DNA from: Komagataeibacter xylinus NBRC 15237
GTDB taxonomy: Bacteria; Pseudomonadota; Alphaproteobacteria; Acetobacterales; Acetobacteraceae
NCBI RefSeq assembly: GCF_001571345.1
Contig: NZ_BCTP01000005.1
Span: 82,746 to 146,745 of the forward strand
DNA: 64,000 nucleotides
Direction: 5' to 3'
The position numbers were made by a program, and so were the translations under genes. The notes beneath the pieces were generated by a model, which worked only from the letters and a program-made list of their open reading frames with translations, searched no databases and was not told the origin of the DNA. Below are positions 17,913 to 27,483 of this stretch, piece by piece (within the stretch, counting starts at the first letter, position 1; each line of letters opens with the position of its first letter).

Positions 17913-20663
17913 TCAGAACGGGCGGAGCAGGCGGTCGAGATATTCCAGTTCCTCTGGCGGCCGGGTGCGATCGGCATCGCGGCGGCGCAGTTCCTGCTCG
18001 ATCTCGCGCGCGCGTTCCCGGCTGGCATTGTCGGGCAGATGGGTGTCGTTATCCATCCCGCTATGGGTGCCACCGCTCTTGCGGCCAAGCGGGTCACGAT
18101 CGCCCTTGTCACCGGCCTGCTGCTGTTCGTCATCCTCATCATCCGGGTCGCCGGCCTGGTTGCCGCCACTGCCGTGCGAACCCTTGCCCTTTCCATCATC
18201 AGACAGCATGGGCAGCAGCACGCTGATGGTGCCCTTGCTGCTCTGGCTGCGCATGGACTGGCGCATCTGCTGGTTGCCCTGCTGCAGGTCGGCCAGCACT
18301 TTTTTCTCCGCCGCCGCAGCCTCCGGGTCCTTGCCCGCGCCAAGGGCTGTGCGCACCGCTTTCATGTCGGCCTGGGCCTTGTCGAGGGCGGGCATGTCCT
18401 TGCCCATGGCCTGCCTGAACTCGCGCTGGAGTTCATGCAGGGCGCGGGCAAGGGCATGCTGCATGGCGCGGTCGGCATGCTGCTGGGCCGTACGGGCCTC
18501 GGGCGTCAGGCTGGGTGGCGGGGGCGGCCCTGCCTGCGGGGCGGCAGGAGCGGCAGTGCCGCCCTGGGACGTTATGCCAAGCTGGCGCAAAAGGTCGGTG
18601 GTGGACATGGAGGACAGGTCGCCATCATCCTCATCCATGTCGGTCTGGCGGCTGGCGGCCTCGCGTTCACGCTGGTGCTGGTCCTGATCAAGGCGTGACT
18701 GGGCATGATCGAGCAGTTGCGACTGGCGGGTGACCAGATCGCGCAGATCACGGCGCAGTTCGCGGGCCTGCTGGCGGGCCTGCATCTGCTGGGCCAACTG
18801 CATCATGTCCTGCGGGGTTGCGTTGCGGATGCCGTCGGCCATGTCCTCCATCTGCTGGAGTTTCTGCATGGCGTCGGCATCGCGGCCCGATGCGGCGTCA
18901 TCCTGCAACTGCTGCATCATCTGGCCCAGATTCTGCTCGCCCTGCTGGGTCATTTCCGGCAGGGCGGGAATGGCCGAATGCTCGCGCATGGCCTGCTGGC
19001 CCAGGGCCTGCATCTTGCGCGAGATCGCATCCTTGAGCGCCTGCATGCGGTGCTGGAGTTCGGCCTGCTGCTCGGCATCCTGCCCCTTGGGGCCCATTTC
19101 GTGCATATGCTCAAGCTGCTGGCGCACCGCCTGCTGCGCGGCCTTTACGCCAAAATCCGCCTGTTCGTTATCAATGTCGCGGCGGTTGTGCTCCACATCA
19201 AGGGCCAGAAACCACAGTCGCGCGGTGGCCTGGGCAATGGCGGCCTCATCGCTCACATCCTCGCTGCCCAGCAGGGCGGCGGTGCTGGTCAGGGCCAGCA
19301 GCAGGCCGACATGGTGGGTCAGCACGGTATCGGCCTGCCCCAGCCCCACCAGCTCACGCGCGGCCTGTGCCCGGTTCTCGCGGTGTAGGGCGAGACGCTT
19401 GCGGATGTCCAGAATGGCCTTGGCGACCGGGTTGTTGAATGCGCGCGCGCCAATGCGCAGCTTTATGGGGGCGGATGTTGCGGTGGTGCCGCTATGGCCG
19501 GTGGCCACAAGCCGGGCGGTCACGTCCTCGCCCGCCCATGGGCTGTCTGACAGGTCGGGCGTTGCCACGCCATCAGCCGTGCGGGGCTGGCCGTTGAGCG
19601 GCAGCGGCACGCGCAGGGTATCGTTCGGGCCGTCGGGCATGACCAGTTCGGCGTGCAGGCTGGCAATGCCGTAAGGCTGGGCCACATGGTAGGGCAGGCG
19701 CGTGCGCCATTCCCCCTCGCCGCTGCCGGGGTTTGGCCCCCAGGCCACATCGGGTGGCGGGTTGGGAGTAACGTGCAGGCTCCATTGCGCCAGCGTGCGC
19801 CCCCGGCCACGCAGGCGCAGCGTGCCGCTGGCCAGAAGGGTGGCCTGCGCGCTCCAGCTTGCCTTGCCCAGCGGATGAAAGGGGTGGGGGCCGATGGCGG
19901 GACCAGACTGGCTGGCCTGCATGCGCAGGGCGGGCGTGCCATCCAGCCCGTTCAGCGTAACACTGAGCACGGCCCCTGCGGGAATGGTGGCGGTGGCATG
20001 GGTGGCATCAAGAAAGACCGGAGCGCCGGGCGCGTAGTCGGGCAGGGTGATCCAGGCATTGACCTGTGGGGCAGGAGTATCGGCATCATCCATGCCGGGC
20101 AGGAACGCAGCCGTGATGCGGCTTGCGGCATGGGGCCCGGTCCAGGCGAGTCCTCCGGCCAGCAGCACCGCAAGCACGGGGGCCGCGCGTACCCAGCCTG
20201 AAGCGGGCAGGCGCAGATGCGGCCAGCCACCGTGCAGGTGGTCGAGGGCCGCCATGGTGCGGTGCAGGTGGAGCTGCCACAGTTCATGTAGGGCCGGGGT
20301 GCGGGTATTGGCGGGCTGGTCATGCAATGTGCGCAGTGGCTGCCCCGTCAGGCCGGAGGCCTGCTCCACGCGGCGGTCGGTCTCGGTGGCGGTGGGCGGG
20401 CTTACGGCCTGCCACAGCCGCCAGGTGCGCCACGATACGGCACCAGCCAGCCCCAGGAGTGCCAGCGCGTGCACGCTGTCAGGCAGGCGCTGCGGCACGC
20501 GCGCCAGCCCAAGCAGGGCCACGCCCATGGCAGCACCTGCGGCAGGCAGCATGAGTGGCCACAGGCGCTCGGCCCACAGGGCGCGGCGGGCCTGGCCGCG
20601 CGCGCGCGCAAGGCGTTGCGGCAGGTCGCCGTTCGTCCGGATACTGTCCTGCCCGACGGTCAT
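17913..20663 (-). CDS. Large DUF4175 (TIGR02302-type) membrane protein
   Basis: Protein of 916 aa in the alphaproteobacterial DUF4175/TIGR02302 family, function unknown. The start MTVGQDSIRTNG is chosen because its ATG overlaps the lysA stop by four bases (ATGA). Two or three hydrophobic helices near the N-terminus (LWPLMLPAAGAAMGVALLGL; VHALALLGLAGAVSW) anchor it. A long periplasm-like beta-rich region follows, then a Gln/Met-rich helical region (about 500-800) and a charged Asp/Gly-rich C-terminal stretch ending EELEYLDRLLRPF. The coiled-coil-like Q/M-rich region is unusual in composition but typical of this family. It lies downstream of lysA in what looks like one operon. Confidence 0.8.
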   Translation of the reverse strand: MTVGQDSIRTNGDLPQRLARARGQARRALWAERLWPLMLPAAGAAMGVALLGLARVPQRLPDSVHALALLGLAGAVSWRTWRLWQAVSPPTATETDRRVEQASGLTGQPLRTLHDQPANTRTPALHELWQLHLHRTMAALDHLHGGWPHLRLPASGWVRAAPVLAVLLAGGLAWTGPHAASRITAAFLPGMDDADTPAPQVNAWITLPDYAPGAPVFLDATHATATIPAGAVLSVTLNGLDGTPALRMQASQSGPAIGPHPFHPLGKASWSAQATLLASGTLRLRGRGRTLAQWSLHVTPNPPPDVAWGPNPGSGEGEWRTRLPYHVAQPYGIASLHAELVMPDGPNDTLRVPLPLNGQPRTADGVATPDLSDSPWAGEDVTARLVATGHSGTTATSAPIKLRIGARAFNNPVAKAILDIRKRLALHRENRAQAARELVGLGQADTVLTHHVGLLLALTSTAALLGSEDVSDEAAIAQATARLWFLALDVEHNRRDIDNEQADFGVKAAQQAVRQQLEHMHEMGPKGQDAEQQAELQHRMQALKDAISRKMQALGQQAMREHSAIPALPEMTQQGEQNLGQMMQQLQDDAASGRDADAMQKLQQMEDMADGIRNATPQDMMQLAQQMQARQQARELRRDLRDLVTRQSQLLDHAQSRLDQDQHQREREAASRQTDMDEDDGDLSSMSTTDLLRQLGITSQGGTAAPAAPQAGPPPPPSLTPEARTAQQHADRAMQHALARALHELQREFRQAMGKDMPALDKAQADMKAVRTALGAGKDPEAAAAEKKVLADLQQGNQQMRQSMRSQSSKGTISVLLPMLSDDGKGKGSHGSGGNQAGDPDDEDDEQQQAGDKGDRDPLGRKSGGTHSGMDNDTHLPDNASRERAREIEQELRRRDADRTRPPEELEYLDRLLRPF

Positions 20664-22030
20664 AGGCCTCCGCCAGCGGGGGTAAGGGTCTGGTCCACCC
20701 ATTGGGGAACATGGTCGGCGGCCCAGAGTTCCTCAACGGGCTGGCGCGGGCGGATGACAGCCCAGCGATTGCCATCGACCATCACCTGCGCCGCCAGTGG
20801 GCGGTCGTTATAGGTGGAGCTCATCACCATGCCATAGGCGCCGCAGTCGAGCAGGGCCACGCGCGCGCCTGCCTCCATGTGGGGCAGGGTGCGGTCATTG
20901 CCGAAGGTATCGCCACTTTCGCACACGGGGCCGACCACATGCACCGCCTCGGCCGGGGCGTTCGCATCCCTGGCCGAAAGCGGGAGGATGCCGTGCCAGG
21001 CATCATACAGGCTGGGGCGCATGAGATCGTTCATCGCCGCATCGAGCACCAGGAAGGGGGGCATGCCATCATAGCCGCGCTTGCGCAAAATGACGGTGCT
21101 CAGCAGCACGCCCGCAGGCCCGGCCAGCCAGCGGCCCGGCTCGATGGCGAGGCGCGTGCCCAGCCCGCCGAGTTCGGCATGAATGGCTGCGGCCAGTGCT
21201 TCGGGCGCGCCCTCGCTCTCATCGCGGTAGGAAATGCCAAGGCCGCCGCCGCAGTCCAGCGCGTCGACCACCAGCCCGCGCGCGCGGATGGCATGCACGA
21301 GTGCGGCCAGCCGGGCATAGGCGGTACGGTAGGGCTGCATGCGCACGATCTGGCTGCCGATATGCATGGCCAGCCCCACGGGGCGGATGCCGGGAAGTGC
21401 TGCGGCATGGGCATAGAGTTCGACCGCGCGGTTATAGGGAATGCCGAATTTGTTGTTGGCCAGCCCCGTGGTGATCTTGGCGTGCGTTCCTGCATCGACG
21501 TCGGGGTTGATGCGCAGGGCAACCGCCGCCTCAAGCCCTTCGGCCTGCGCCGTGGCGGAGAGGAGTTCGAGTTCCTCCGCACTTTCCACATTGATCTGCA
21601 GAATGCCCGCGCGCAGCGCCAGTCGCATCTCGTCAACGGTCTTGCCCACGCCCGAGAACACGATCCTGCCCGCCGGGATGCCCGCCGCCATGGCGCGGCG
21701 CAACTCGCCGCCACTGACCACGTCCGCCCCGGCACCCTGCGCCGCCAGCACGCGCAGCACGGCCAGATGGTCGTTGGCCTTGACCGCGAAATGGATGGAA
21801 ACCGGGTGGCCCGTCGCCGCAAAGGCATTGGCCAGCCTGCGGTAGCGCGCGCGCAGCGTGCCGGCGCTCATGACCCATGTGGGCGTGCCCAGCGCATCGG
21901 CTATGGCGTTGAGCGGCACGTCTTCAAGCACGAGCCCGTCCATGGCGTGCATTGACAGCGCGGGACGGACGGCCAGAAGGTCGGCGACGGAAGGGTCCTG
22001 TCCGGGACAGGGGAGGGGAGTATCAGCCAT
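20660..22030 (-). CDS. lysA: Diaminopimelate decarboxylase
   Basis: PLP enzyme that decarboxylates meso-diaminopimelate to lysine. The start MADTPLPCPG gives 456 aa; a longer start at 22108 would run into the divergent cdd start. The PLP lysine is Lys84 in FAVKAND; the glycine loop GGGLGISY and the active-site CESGDTFG near the C-terminus are present. The stop overlaps the next gene (DUF4175) by four bases. It follows argH and a small LptM-like lipoprotein on the same strand, although cdd is inserted on the opposite strand between them. Confidence 0.94.
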   Translation of the reverse strand: MADTPLPCPGQDPSVADLLAVRPALSMHAMDGLVLEDVPLNAIADALGTPTWVMSAGTLRARYRRLANAFAATGHPVSIHFAVKANDHLAVLRVLAAQGAGADVVSGGELRRAMAAGIPAGRIVFSGVGKTVDEMRLALRAGILQINVESAEELELLSATAQAEGLEAAVALRINPDVDAGTHAKITTGLANNKFGIPYNRAVELYAHAAALPGIRPVGLAMHIGSQIVRMQPYRTAYARLAALVHAIRARGLVVDALDCGGGLGISYRDESEGAPEALAAAIHAELGGLGTRLAIEPGRWLAGPAGVLLSTVILRKRGYDGMPPFLVLDAAMNDLMRPSLYDAWHGILPLSARDANAPAEAVHVVGPVCESGDTFGNDRTLPHMEAGARVALLDCGAYGMVMSSTYNDRPLAAQVMVDGNRWAVIRPRQPVEELWAADHVPQWVDQTLTPAGGGL

Positions 22031-22106
22031 GATGCCTGCACGATACCGCCTTGCCGCATCCCTTCCAAGGTGGTTGACGCAGGAAAGAACAGGTAAGGAC
22101 AGCCCC

Positions 22107-22508
22107 ATGATGGATCACGACCCCGTGGCGCGGGCGGCAATGGCCGTGCGGGCCCATGCCTATGCGCCCTATTCCCGCTTTGCGGTGGGCGCCGCGGTCG
22201 AGACCGTGGATGGCCGGGTTTTTGCGGGCTGCAATGTTGAAAATGCGGCCTACCCCGAGGGAACCTGCGCCGAGGCGGGCGCCATTGCGGCCATGGTGGC
22301 GGCAGGCGCGCGCCACATCCGGCGCGTGGTGGTGTGTGGCGGCACGGGTACCGCCTGCACGCCATGCGGGGGCTGCCGCCAGAAGATACGCGAATTCGCG
22401 CCGCCCGAGGCCGAGATCGCCATGATCTCGCCCCAGGGCACGGTGCTGGTGGTTCACACGCTGGCTGACCTGCTGCCCGACAGTTTCGGGCCGGGCAACC
22501 TGGCCTGA
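22107..22508 (+). CDS. cdd: Cytidine deaminase
   Basis: Pyrimidine-salvage enzyme converting (deoxy)cytidine to (deoxy)uridine. It is 133 aa with the zinc motifs CNVENAAYPEGTCAE (catalytic Glu in the CAE) and PCGGCRQKIREF. The start ATG is at 22107, with an immediate second ATG, and TAAGGA about eight bases upstream. It is divergent from lysA, with 76 bases between the starts, and convergent with the small lipoprotein gene. Its strand breaks the otherwise continuous argH-lipoprotein-lysA arrangement. Confidence 0.93.
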   Translation: MMDHDPVARAAMAVRAHAYAPYSRFAVGAAVETVDGRVFAGCNVENAAYPEGTCAEAGAIAAMVAAGARHIRRVVVCGGTGTACTPCGGCRQKIREFAPPEAEIAMISPQGTVLVVHTLADLLPDSFGPGNLA

Positions 22509-22520
22509 CCGGCGTGTGCC

Positions 22521-22682
22521 CTAGCGGTCCTTGTTGGGGTAATTGTTGTAGATCGCCCTGCTGGGGCTGTGCGGGTTGCCAATGCGCCCGCAGGCCTCGA
22601 GCGTGGCACTCATGGCCGCCAGCATGGCGAGCATGAGCATGAAGCGGGGCGCGCCCCGGCGCAGGCTGGTCAGGATGTTCAT
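22521..22682 (-). CDS. Small LptM-like lipoprotein
   Basis: A 53 aa protein read from the sequence. A basic N-terminus (Arg8, Arg9, Arg13) is followed by a hydrophobic helix rich in Met/Leu/Ala (about 14-30), a lipobox-like TLEAC with Cys31, then CGRIGNP and a polar tail ending YNNYPNKDR. Its ATG overlaps the argH stop by four bases (ATGA). A tiny lipoprotein of the LptM (YifL) type next to argH/lysA is familiar in proteobacteria; LptM helps LptD mature by mimicking LPS. Glu at the -2 lipobox position is atypical. Identity as LptM is inferred from size, CG-x-x-G-x-P motif and context. Confidence 0.8.
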   Translation of the reverse strand: MNILTSLRRGAPRFMLMLAMLAAMSATLEACGRIGNPHSPSRAIYNNYPNKDR

Positions 22683-24109
22683 TTCTGTGCTCCCAGTGTG
22701 TCAAGCCAGTGCGTGGCCTGTGCCCGCACGTTGTCGGCCGCGGTGCCGCCAGGGCTGGTGCGCGAGGCGATGGAGGAATCGACGCTCAGCACCGAGAAGA
22801 TGTCCTGCGTGATGCCGGCTTCCTCCTCCTGCATTTCCGCAAGGCTCAGCTCGGCCAGTCCCACGCCTTTTGCTTCCGCCTTGCCCACGAGGCGGCCGGT
22901 CACGTGGTGCGCGGTGCGGAAGGGCACCTTGAGCACGCGCACCAGCCAGTCGGCCAGGTCGGTGGCGGTGGAGAAGCCGGACCCGGCATAGGCGCGCATC
23001 TGTGCTTCATTGACCGTGAGGTCGCGCACCATGCCATCCATGGCCGCAAGGCACAGGGTGGCGGCATCGGTGGCGGCGAAGACGGGTTCCTTGTCTTCCT
23101 GCATGTCCTTGGCATAGGCCAGCGGCAGGCCCTTCATGACCGTAAGCAGGCCGACCAGCGCGCCGGTAATGCGCCCGCCCTTGGCGCGCACCAGTTCGGC
23201 GGCGTCGGGGTTGCGCTTTTGCGGCATGATGGACGAGCCGGTGGTGAACGCATCGGACAGGCGGATGAACGAGAAGGGGGCCGAGCACCAGATCACGATT
23301 TCTTCCGCCAGGCGTGAGAGGTGCATCGCCATGATGGACAGGGCCGAAAGATATTCCAGCGCGAAATCGCGGTCCGATACGGCATCGAGCGAATTGGCGG
23401 TGGGCCGGTCGAAGCCCAGCGCCCGGGCCGTCATCTCGCGGTCGATGGGGAAGGACGTGCCCGCAAGCGCTGCCGAGCCGAGCGGGGATTCGTTGAGCCT
23501 GCGCCGGGCGTCGTTCAGGCGGCCCCGGTCGCGCGCCAGCATCTCGACATAGGCCATGAGGTGATGGCCGAAGGTCACGGGCTGGGCGGTCTGCAGGTGG
23601 GTGAAGCCGGGCATGGGGGTGGCGGCGTGCTCGAGCGCGCGGCGGGCGAGGGCGCGCATGAGGGCTGCGGCCTGCTGCTCCAGCCCGTCAATCGCATCGC
23701 GCACCCACAGGCGGAAATCGGTCGCCACCTGGTCGTTGCGCGAGCGTGCGGTGTGCAGGCGCTTGCCCGCCTCGCCAATGCGATCGGACAGGCGGGCCTC
23801 GATATTCATGTGAATATCTTCAAGGGCGGTGCTGAATTCAAACATGCCCGCCGCGATCTCGTGGCCGATCTGGTCCAGCCCCTCGGTAATGGCCCTGGCG
23901 TCCTCGCCGGAAATGATGCCGGTTTTGGCGAGCATGGCGGCATGGGCCTTTGATCCCGCGATGTCCTGCCGCCACAGTGCTTTGTCAAAGCCGATTGAGG
24001 CATTGATGTCCTGCATGATGGCCGCAGGCCCCCCGGCAAAGCGACCGCCCCATTGTGCGTTCGCCTCGTGCGCGTCCTGATCCGTCAGCGTTTTTGCGTT
24101 CCCCGGCAT
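22679..24109 (-). CDS. argH: Argininosuccinate lyase
   Basis: Cleaves argininosuccinate to arginine and fumarate in arginine synthesis. It is 476 aa with the fumarase/aspartase-superfamily signature [12 protein letters not shown], the N-terminal WGGRF that is typical of ArgH, and [11 protein letters not shown]. The length is normal. The stop overlaps the small lipoprotein gene by four bases. Upstream (24110-24358) is a 249-base divergent gap with two small back-to-back inverted repeats near 24159-24186. Confidence 0.96.
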   Translation of the reverse strand: MPGNAKTLTDQDAHEANAQWGGRFAGGPAAIMQDINASIGFDKALWRQDIAGSKAHAAMLAKTGIISGEDARAITEGLDQIGHEIAAGMFEFSTALEDIHMNIEARLSDRIGEAGKRLHTARSRNDQVATDFRLWVRDAIDGLEQQAAALMRALARRALEHAATPMPGFTHLQTAQPVTFGHHLMAYVEMLARDRGRLNDARRRLNESPLGSAALAGTSFPIDREMTARALGFDRPTANSLDAVSDRDFALEYLSALSIMAMHLSRLAEEIVIWCSAPFSFIRLSDAFTTGSSIMPQKRNPDAAELVRAKGGRITGALVGLLTVMKGLPLAYAKDMQEDKEPVFAATDAATLCLAAMDGMVRDLTVNEAQMRAYAGSGFSTATDLADWLVRVLKVPFRTAHHVTGRLVGKAEAKGVGLAELSLAEMQEEEAGITQDIFSVLSVDSSIASRTSPGGTAADNVRAQATHWLDTLGAQK

Positions 24110-24358
24110 CCTGTGTTCCAGCTACCCCAAGTGTGAAAAGGATTATGGCGCGCCTTCATGGCACAATGCCAATGCGCGCAGCGCACCCTACCGGCGCGGC
24201 GCGGCAGATACAATCGTGGCGCGCCGCAATCCTGCGGGCATGGGGCCGTGGTGCGGAGCGGGGTTGCGGCGTGTGGCTCCGGCGGGGTCTTTCACTTGGC
24301 GGGTCAGGGCTGTAATGTCGGCCCCCAACCCGCCCATGGCAGAGGACGTTACGCCACA

Positions 24359-25177
24359 ATGCACCATGCAGCCCTTGCACAGGAGCCGTCACGTTTGCTG
24401 ACCCCGGCCGACCCGTCGCCGGTCATCCAGTTCGGCCCGTCGGCGCTCGATGGCGTGGCCACGGCGGGCGGGCTGCCCTTCGTGCTGGTCAGCGACCATG
24501 CGGGCCAGGCCATTCCCGTCGCACTGGGCGACATGGGGGTGAGTGCCCAGGACCGGGCGCGCCATATCGCCTGTGACCTGGGCATGGCCGAAACCGGCCG
24601 CCTTCTGGCTGAAAAGCTCGGCTGCGTGCTGATCGAGCAGGCCTATTCCCGTCTCGTGATCGACTGCAACCGCGCGCCGGGGCACCCCACCTCCATCGTG
24701 CGTGAAAGCGACGGCACGCCGGTGCCCGCCAATGCCGACCTCAGCGCCGATGCGGAAGGCTGGCGGGTGGAGGAAATCTTCCTGCCCTATCACCAGAAGA
24801 TCCGCGGCGAGATTTCCACGCGGCTCGAGGCCGGGCTGCCCGTGGTGCTGGTCTCGCTGCACAGCTTTGCCGATTGCATGAATGGCCAGGCGCGGCCGTG
24901 GCATACGGGCGTGCTGCACAACCGCAACCCCGCCTTCGGCCTGCGCGTGCGCGACCTGCTGGCGGCGGAAGACGGGCTGGTGGTGGGCAGCAACGAGCCT
25001 TATGCGCTGACGGATGTGAATGACTACACCGTGCCGGTCCATGCCGAAGGGCGCGGCCTGCCGTATCTGGAAATCGAGATCAGGCAGGACCTGATCGCAA
25101 CCCCCGTGGGGCAGGCCGAATGGGCCGCGCGGCTTGCGCGCGTCCTGCCCCAGGCCTGGGAAGAATACCGCCACTGA
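24359..25177 (+). CDS. N-formylglutamate amidohydrolase family protein
   Basis: Member of the N-formylglutamate deformylase/amidohydrolase family (HutG type), predicted to release glutamate from N-formylglutamate. The start MHHAALAQEPSRL follows AGAGGA and gives 272 aa; a 67-residue upstream extension is low-complexity and rejected. Conserved segments include VSDHAG, YSRLVIDCNR, VSLHSF and the C-terminal YLEIEIRQD. No other hut genes are nearby, and the neighbours are aroE and coaE, so a role in histidine breakdown is not supported by context. Confidence 0.85.
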   Translation: MHHAALAQEPSRLLTPADPSPVIQFGPSALDGVATAGGLPFVLVSDHAGQAIPVALGDMGVSAQDRARHIACDLGMAETGRLLAEKLGCVLIEQAYSRLVIDCNRAPGHPTSIVRESDGTPVPANADLSADAEGWRVEEIFLPYHQKIRGEISTRLEAGLPVVLVSLHSFADCMNGQARPWHTGVLHNRNPAFGLRVRDLLAAEDGLVVGSNEPYALTDVNDYTVPVHAEGRGLPYLEIEIRQDLIATPVGQAEWAARLARVLPQAWEEYRH

Positions 25178-25193
25178 GCAGGATACGCCGTTC

Positions 25194-26075
25194 ATGAACA
25201 ACACGATGGAACGCAGCCCCCGCATTGACGGGCACACCATGCTTGCGGGGGTGATCGGCTGGCCGGTGGCGCATTCACGCTCGCCGCTCATGCATAATTT
25301 CTGGCTGGCGCAGGGCGGCATCAATGGCGCGTACGTGCCGCTGCCCGTGCGGCCCGGCGCGTTTGACGTGGCGGTGAAAGGGTTGCAGGCGGCGGGCTTC
25401 CGGGGGGTGAACGTGACCATCCCGCACAAGGAATCCGCCTATCGCATCGTGAACCGCCTTGACCGCTCGGCCCGGCGTTCAGGCTCGGTCAATACGCTGG
25501 TCTTTGCCGCCGATGGCCAGATCGAGGGCTATTCCACCGATGGTGATGGCTTCGTGGCCAACGTCGAGGCGCATGGTGTTGCGGTGCGTGATGGCCGCGC
25601 CCTTTTGCTCGGCGCGGGCGGGGCCGCGCGCGCCATTGCCGCAAGCCTGCTCGACCGGGGCGTGCAGGTTGTCATTGCCAACCGCACCCGCGCCCGCGCC
25701 GAGGCTTTGGCAGCCCTGCTTGAGGGAATCGAGGTCATCGACTGGGCGCGGGCCGGTGAGGCGCTGGCGGGCTGCACGCTGCTGGTCAACACCACCTCGA
25801 TCGGGATGGAAGGAGCCGATGATGCCGCTTTCCCGCTCGATCTGGCGCAGGCCGATGCCGGGCTTGTGGTGTGTGACATCGTGTACGTGCCGCGCCAGAC
25901 CGGTCTGCTGCAACTTGCTACACGCCACGGCCTGCGCACGGTTGATGGGCTGGGCATGCTGATCCATCAGGCCGGACTGGGGTTTGAAAAATGGTTTGGC
26001 GCGAAGCCTGGCATCGGCCCGGAGGTCGAAGCCCTGCTTGATGCCGACCTGCGCGCGGCCCACGCGGGGGGCTGA
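25194..26075 (+). CDS. aroE: Shikimate dehydrogenase
   Basis: NADPH-dependent reduction of 3-dehydroshikimate to shikimate in aromatic amino-acid synthesis. The start MNNTMERSPRIDG gives 293 aa. The substrate-binding motif GWPVAHSRSPLMHN and catalytic Lys in NVTIPHKE are clear, and the nucleotide-binding loop is LLGAGGAARAIAASL. C-terminal DGLGMLIHQAG is also typical. It starts 16 bases after the amidohydrolase stop and is followed after five bases by coaE, so it probably belongs to one operon with coaE and dnaQ. Confidence 0.95.
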   Translation: MNNTMERSPRIDGHTMLAGVIGWPVAHSRSPLMHNFWLAQGGINGAYVPLPVRPGAFDVAVKGLQAAGFRGVNVTIPHKESAYRIVNRLDRSARRSGSVNTLVFAADGQIEGYSTDGDGFVANVEAHGVAVRDGRALLLGAGGAARAIAASLLDRGVQVVIANRTRARAEALAALLEGIEVIDWARAGEALAGCTLLVNTTSIGMEGADDAAFPLDLAQADAGLVVCDIVYVPRQTGLLQLATRHGLRTVDGLGMLIHQAGLGFEKWFGAKPGIGPEVEALLDADLRAAHAGG

Positions 26076-26080
26076 ACGCC

Positions 26081-26710
26081 ATGCGGGTGCTCGGCCTTAC
26101 GGGCGGGATCGGCATGGGTAAGTCCACCATGGCGGCCCTGCTGCGCCGCGCGGGCCTGCGCGTGTTCGATGCCGATGCCGAAGTACGTGCGCTTCAGGCC
26201 CCGCATGGCCGCGCGCTGCCCGCCATTGAAAGGCTGGTGCCCGGCTGCGTGCGTGATGGCGTGCTGGACCGGGCGGTGTTGCGGCGTGCAGCACTGGCCG
26301 AACCCGCCATCATGCGCGGGCTGGAAGGCATTCTGCACCCTCTGGTGCGGGCCGCGCGCACGCGCTTCCTTGAGCGTGCGCGGCGTGATGGCTGCCGGTG
26401 GGTGGTGCTGGACATACCGCTCCTGTTCGAGACCGGGGCCGAGCGGATCTGTGACAGGGTTGTGGTGGTCAGCGCGCCCGCCGCCATCCAGCGCGCCCGC
26501 GTGCTGAAGCGCGGCACCATGATGCCCGCGCAGCTTGACGCCGTGCTGGCCCGCCAGATGGCCGATGCCGCCCGGCGGCGCAGGGCCGATATCGTGATTG
26601 AAACCGGGCTGTCGCGGCATGACACGCTGCGGCAGGTCAGGCGCCTGCTGCGCGCCATGCATGCCGCCAGCCCCGCCGCCTGGGCGGCCTACAGGGGAAA
26701 ACCCGCATGA
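26081..26710 (+). CDS. coaE: Dephospho-CoA kinase
   Basis: Last step of coenzyme A synthesis: ATP-dependent phosphorylation of dephospho-CoA. It is 209 aa with P-loop GGIGMGKST near residues 7-15, the DADAEV acceptor-site motif, and LDIPLLFETG. The length is normal. It overlaps dnaQ by four bases; the coaE-dnaQ pairing is common in proteobacteria. Confidence 0.95.
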   Translation: MRVLGLTGGIGMGKSTMAALLRRAGLRVFDADAEVRALQAPHGRALPAIERLVPGCVRDGVLDRAVLRRAALAEPAIMRGLEGILHPLVRAARTRFLERARRDGCRWVVLDIPLLFETGAERICDRVVVVSAPAAIQRARVLKRGTMMPAQLDAVLARQMADAARRRRADIVIETGLSRHDTLRQVRRLLRAMHAASPAAWAAYRGKPA

Positions 26711-27387
26711 AACGCTCCATCCTGTTCGATACGGAAACCACGGGGCTTGACCCGCTCAAGGGCGACCGCGTGATTGAAATCGCAGCGCTGGAACTGATGG
26801 GCGACCTGCCCACGGGCAATAATTTCCATGTGCTGATCGACCCCGAGCGCGACGTGCCCGAGGAGGCATCGCGCGTGCATGGCTTTACTTATGCCGACCT
26901 TGAGGGAAAGCCGAAATTTGCCGAGATTGCCCCCGGTTTCCTTGAATTCGTGGGTCGCGATCCGCTGGTCGCCCATAATGCGCGGTTCGACTTCGGCTTC
27001 CTGAATGCGGAACTCGCCCGCGCGCGCCTGCCTGAACTTGATATGGGCCGCATGGTCGATACGCTGGACATGGCGCGCGAGCGTTTTCCCGGCATGCCCA
27101 ACAGCCTTGATGCACTGTGCCGCCGCTTTGGCATCGACCTCTCGGCCCGCACCACCCATAACGCCCTGCTCGACTGCAAGCTGCTCGCCGAAGTCTATCT
27201 TGAACTGACCGGTGGCCGCCAGCGCGGGCTTGGCCTGTCGGTGGATGAAGGGGGTGGGGGCATCGCCGTCTATACCTATGCGCGGCCGCCGGGGCATGTG
27301 GCGGTGCGCGTGCGCCCCGATACAGCGGAAATCGAGGCCCATCAGACCTTTGTGGCCGCCCTGTCCGATCCCGTGTGGCTGACCTGA
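26707..27387 (+). CDS. dnaQ: DNA polymerase III epsilon subunit (3'-5' proofreading exonuclease)
   Basis: Proofreading exonuclease of the replicative polymerase. The 226 aa protein has ExoI motif FDTETTGLD (Asp/Glu metal ligands), ExoII VAHNARFDFGF and ExoIII with NALLDCKLLAEVY, so all DEDD-type acidic residues are visible. A short C-terminal extension after about residue 185 probably contacts the alpha subunit. It overlaps coaE by four bases (ATGA). Confidence 0.95.
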   Translation: MKRSILFDTETTGLDPLKGDRVIEIAALELMGDLPTGNNFHVLIDPERDVPEEASRVHGFTYADLEGKPKFAEIAPGFLEFVGRDPLVAHNARFDFGFLNAELARARLPELDMGRMVDTLDMARERFPGMPNSLDALCRRFGIDLSARTTHNALLDCKLLAEVYLELTGGRQRGLGLSVDEGGGGIAVYTYARPPGHVAVRVRPDTAEIEAHQTFVAALSDPVWLT

Positions 27388-27483
27388 ATAGGCGGTATGT
27401 AACAATAGGGAGTGGCCGTTCGGGTGGCTTTGGTCTAGGCTTGCCCCTCCACTGGCCCTGATGTGTTGAACAGGAAGAGAGCA

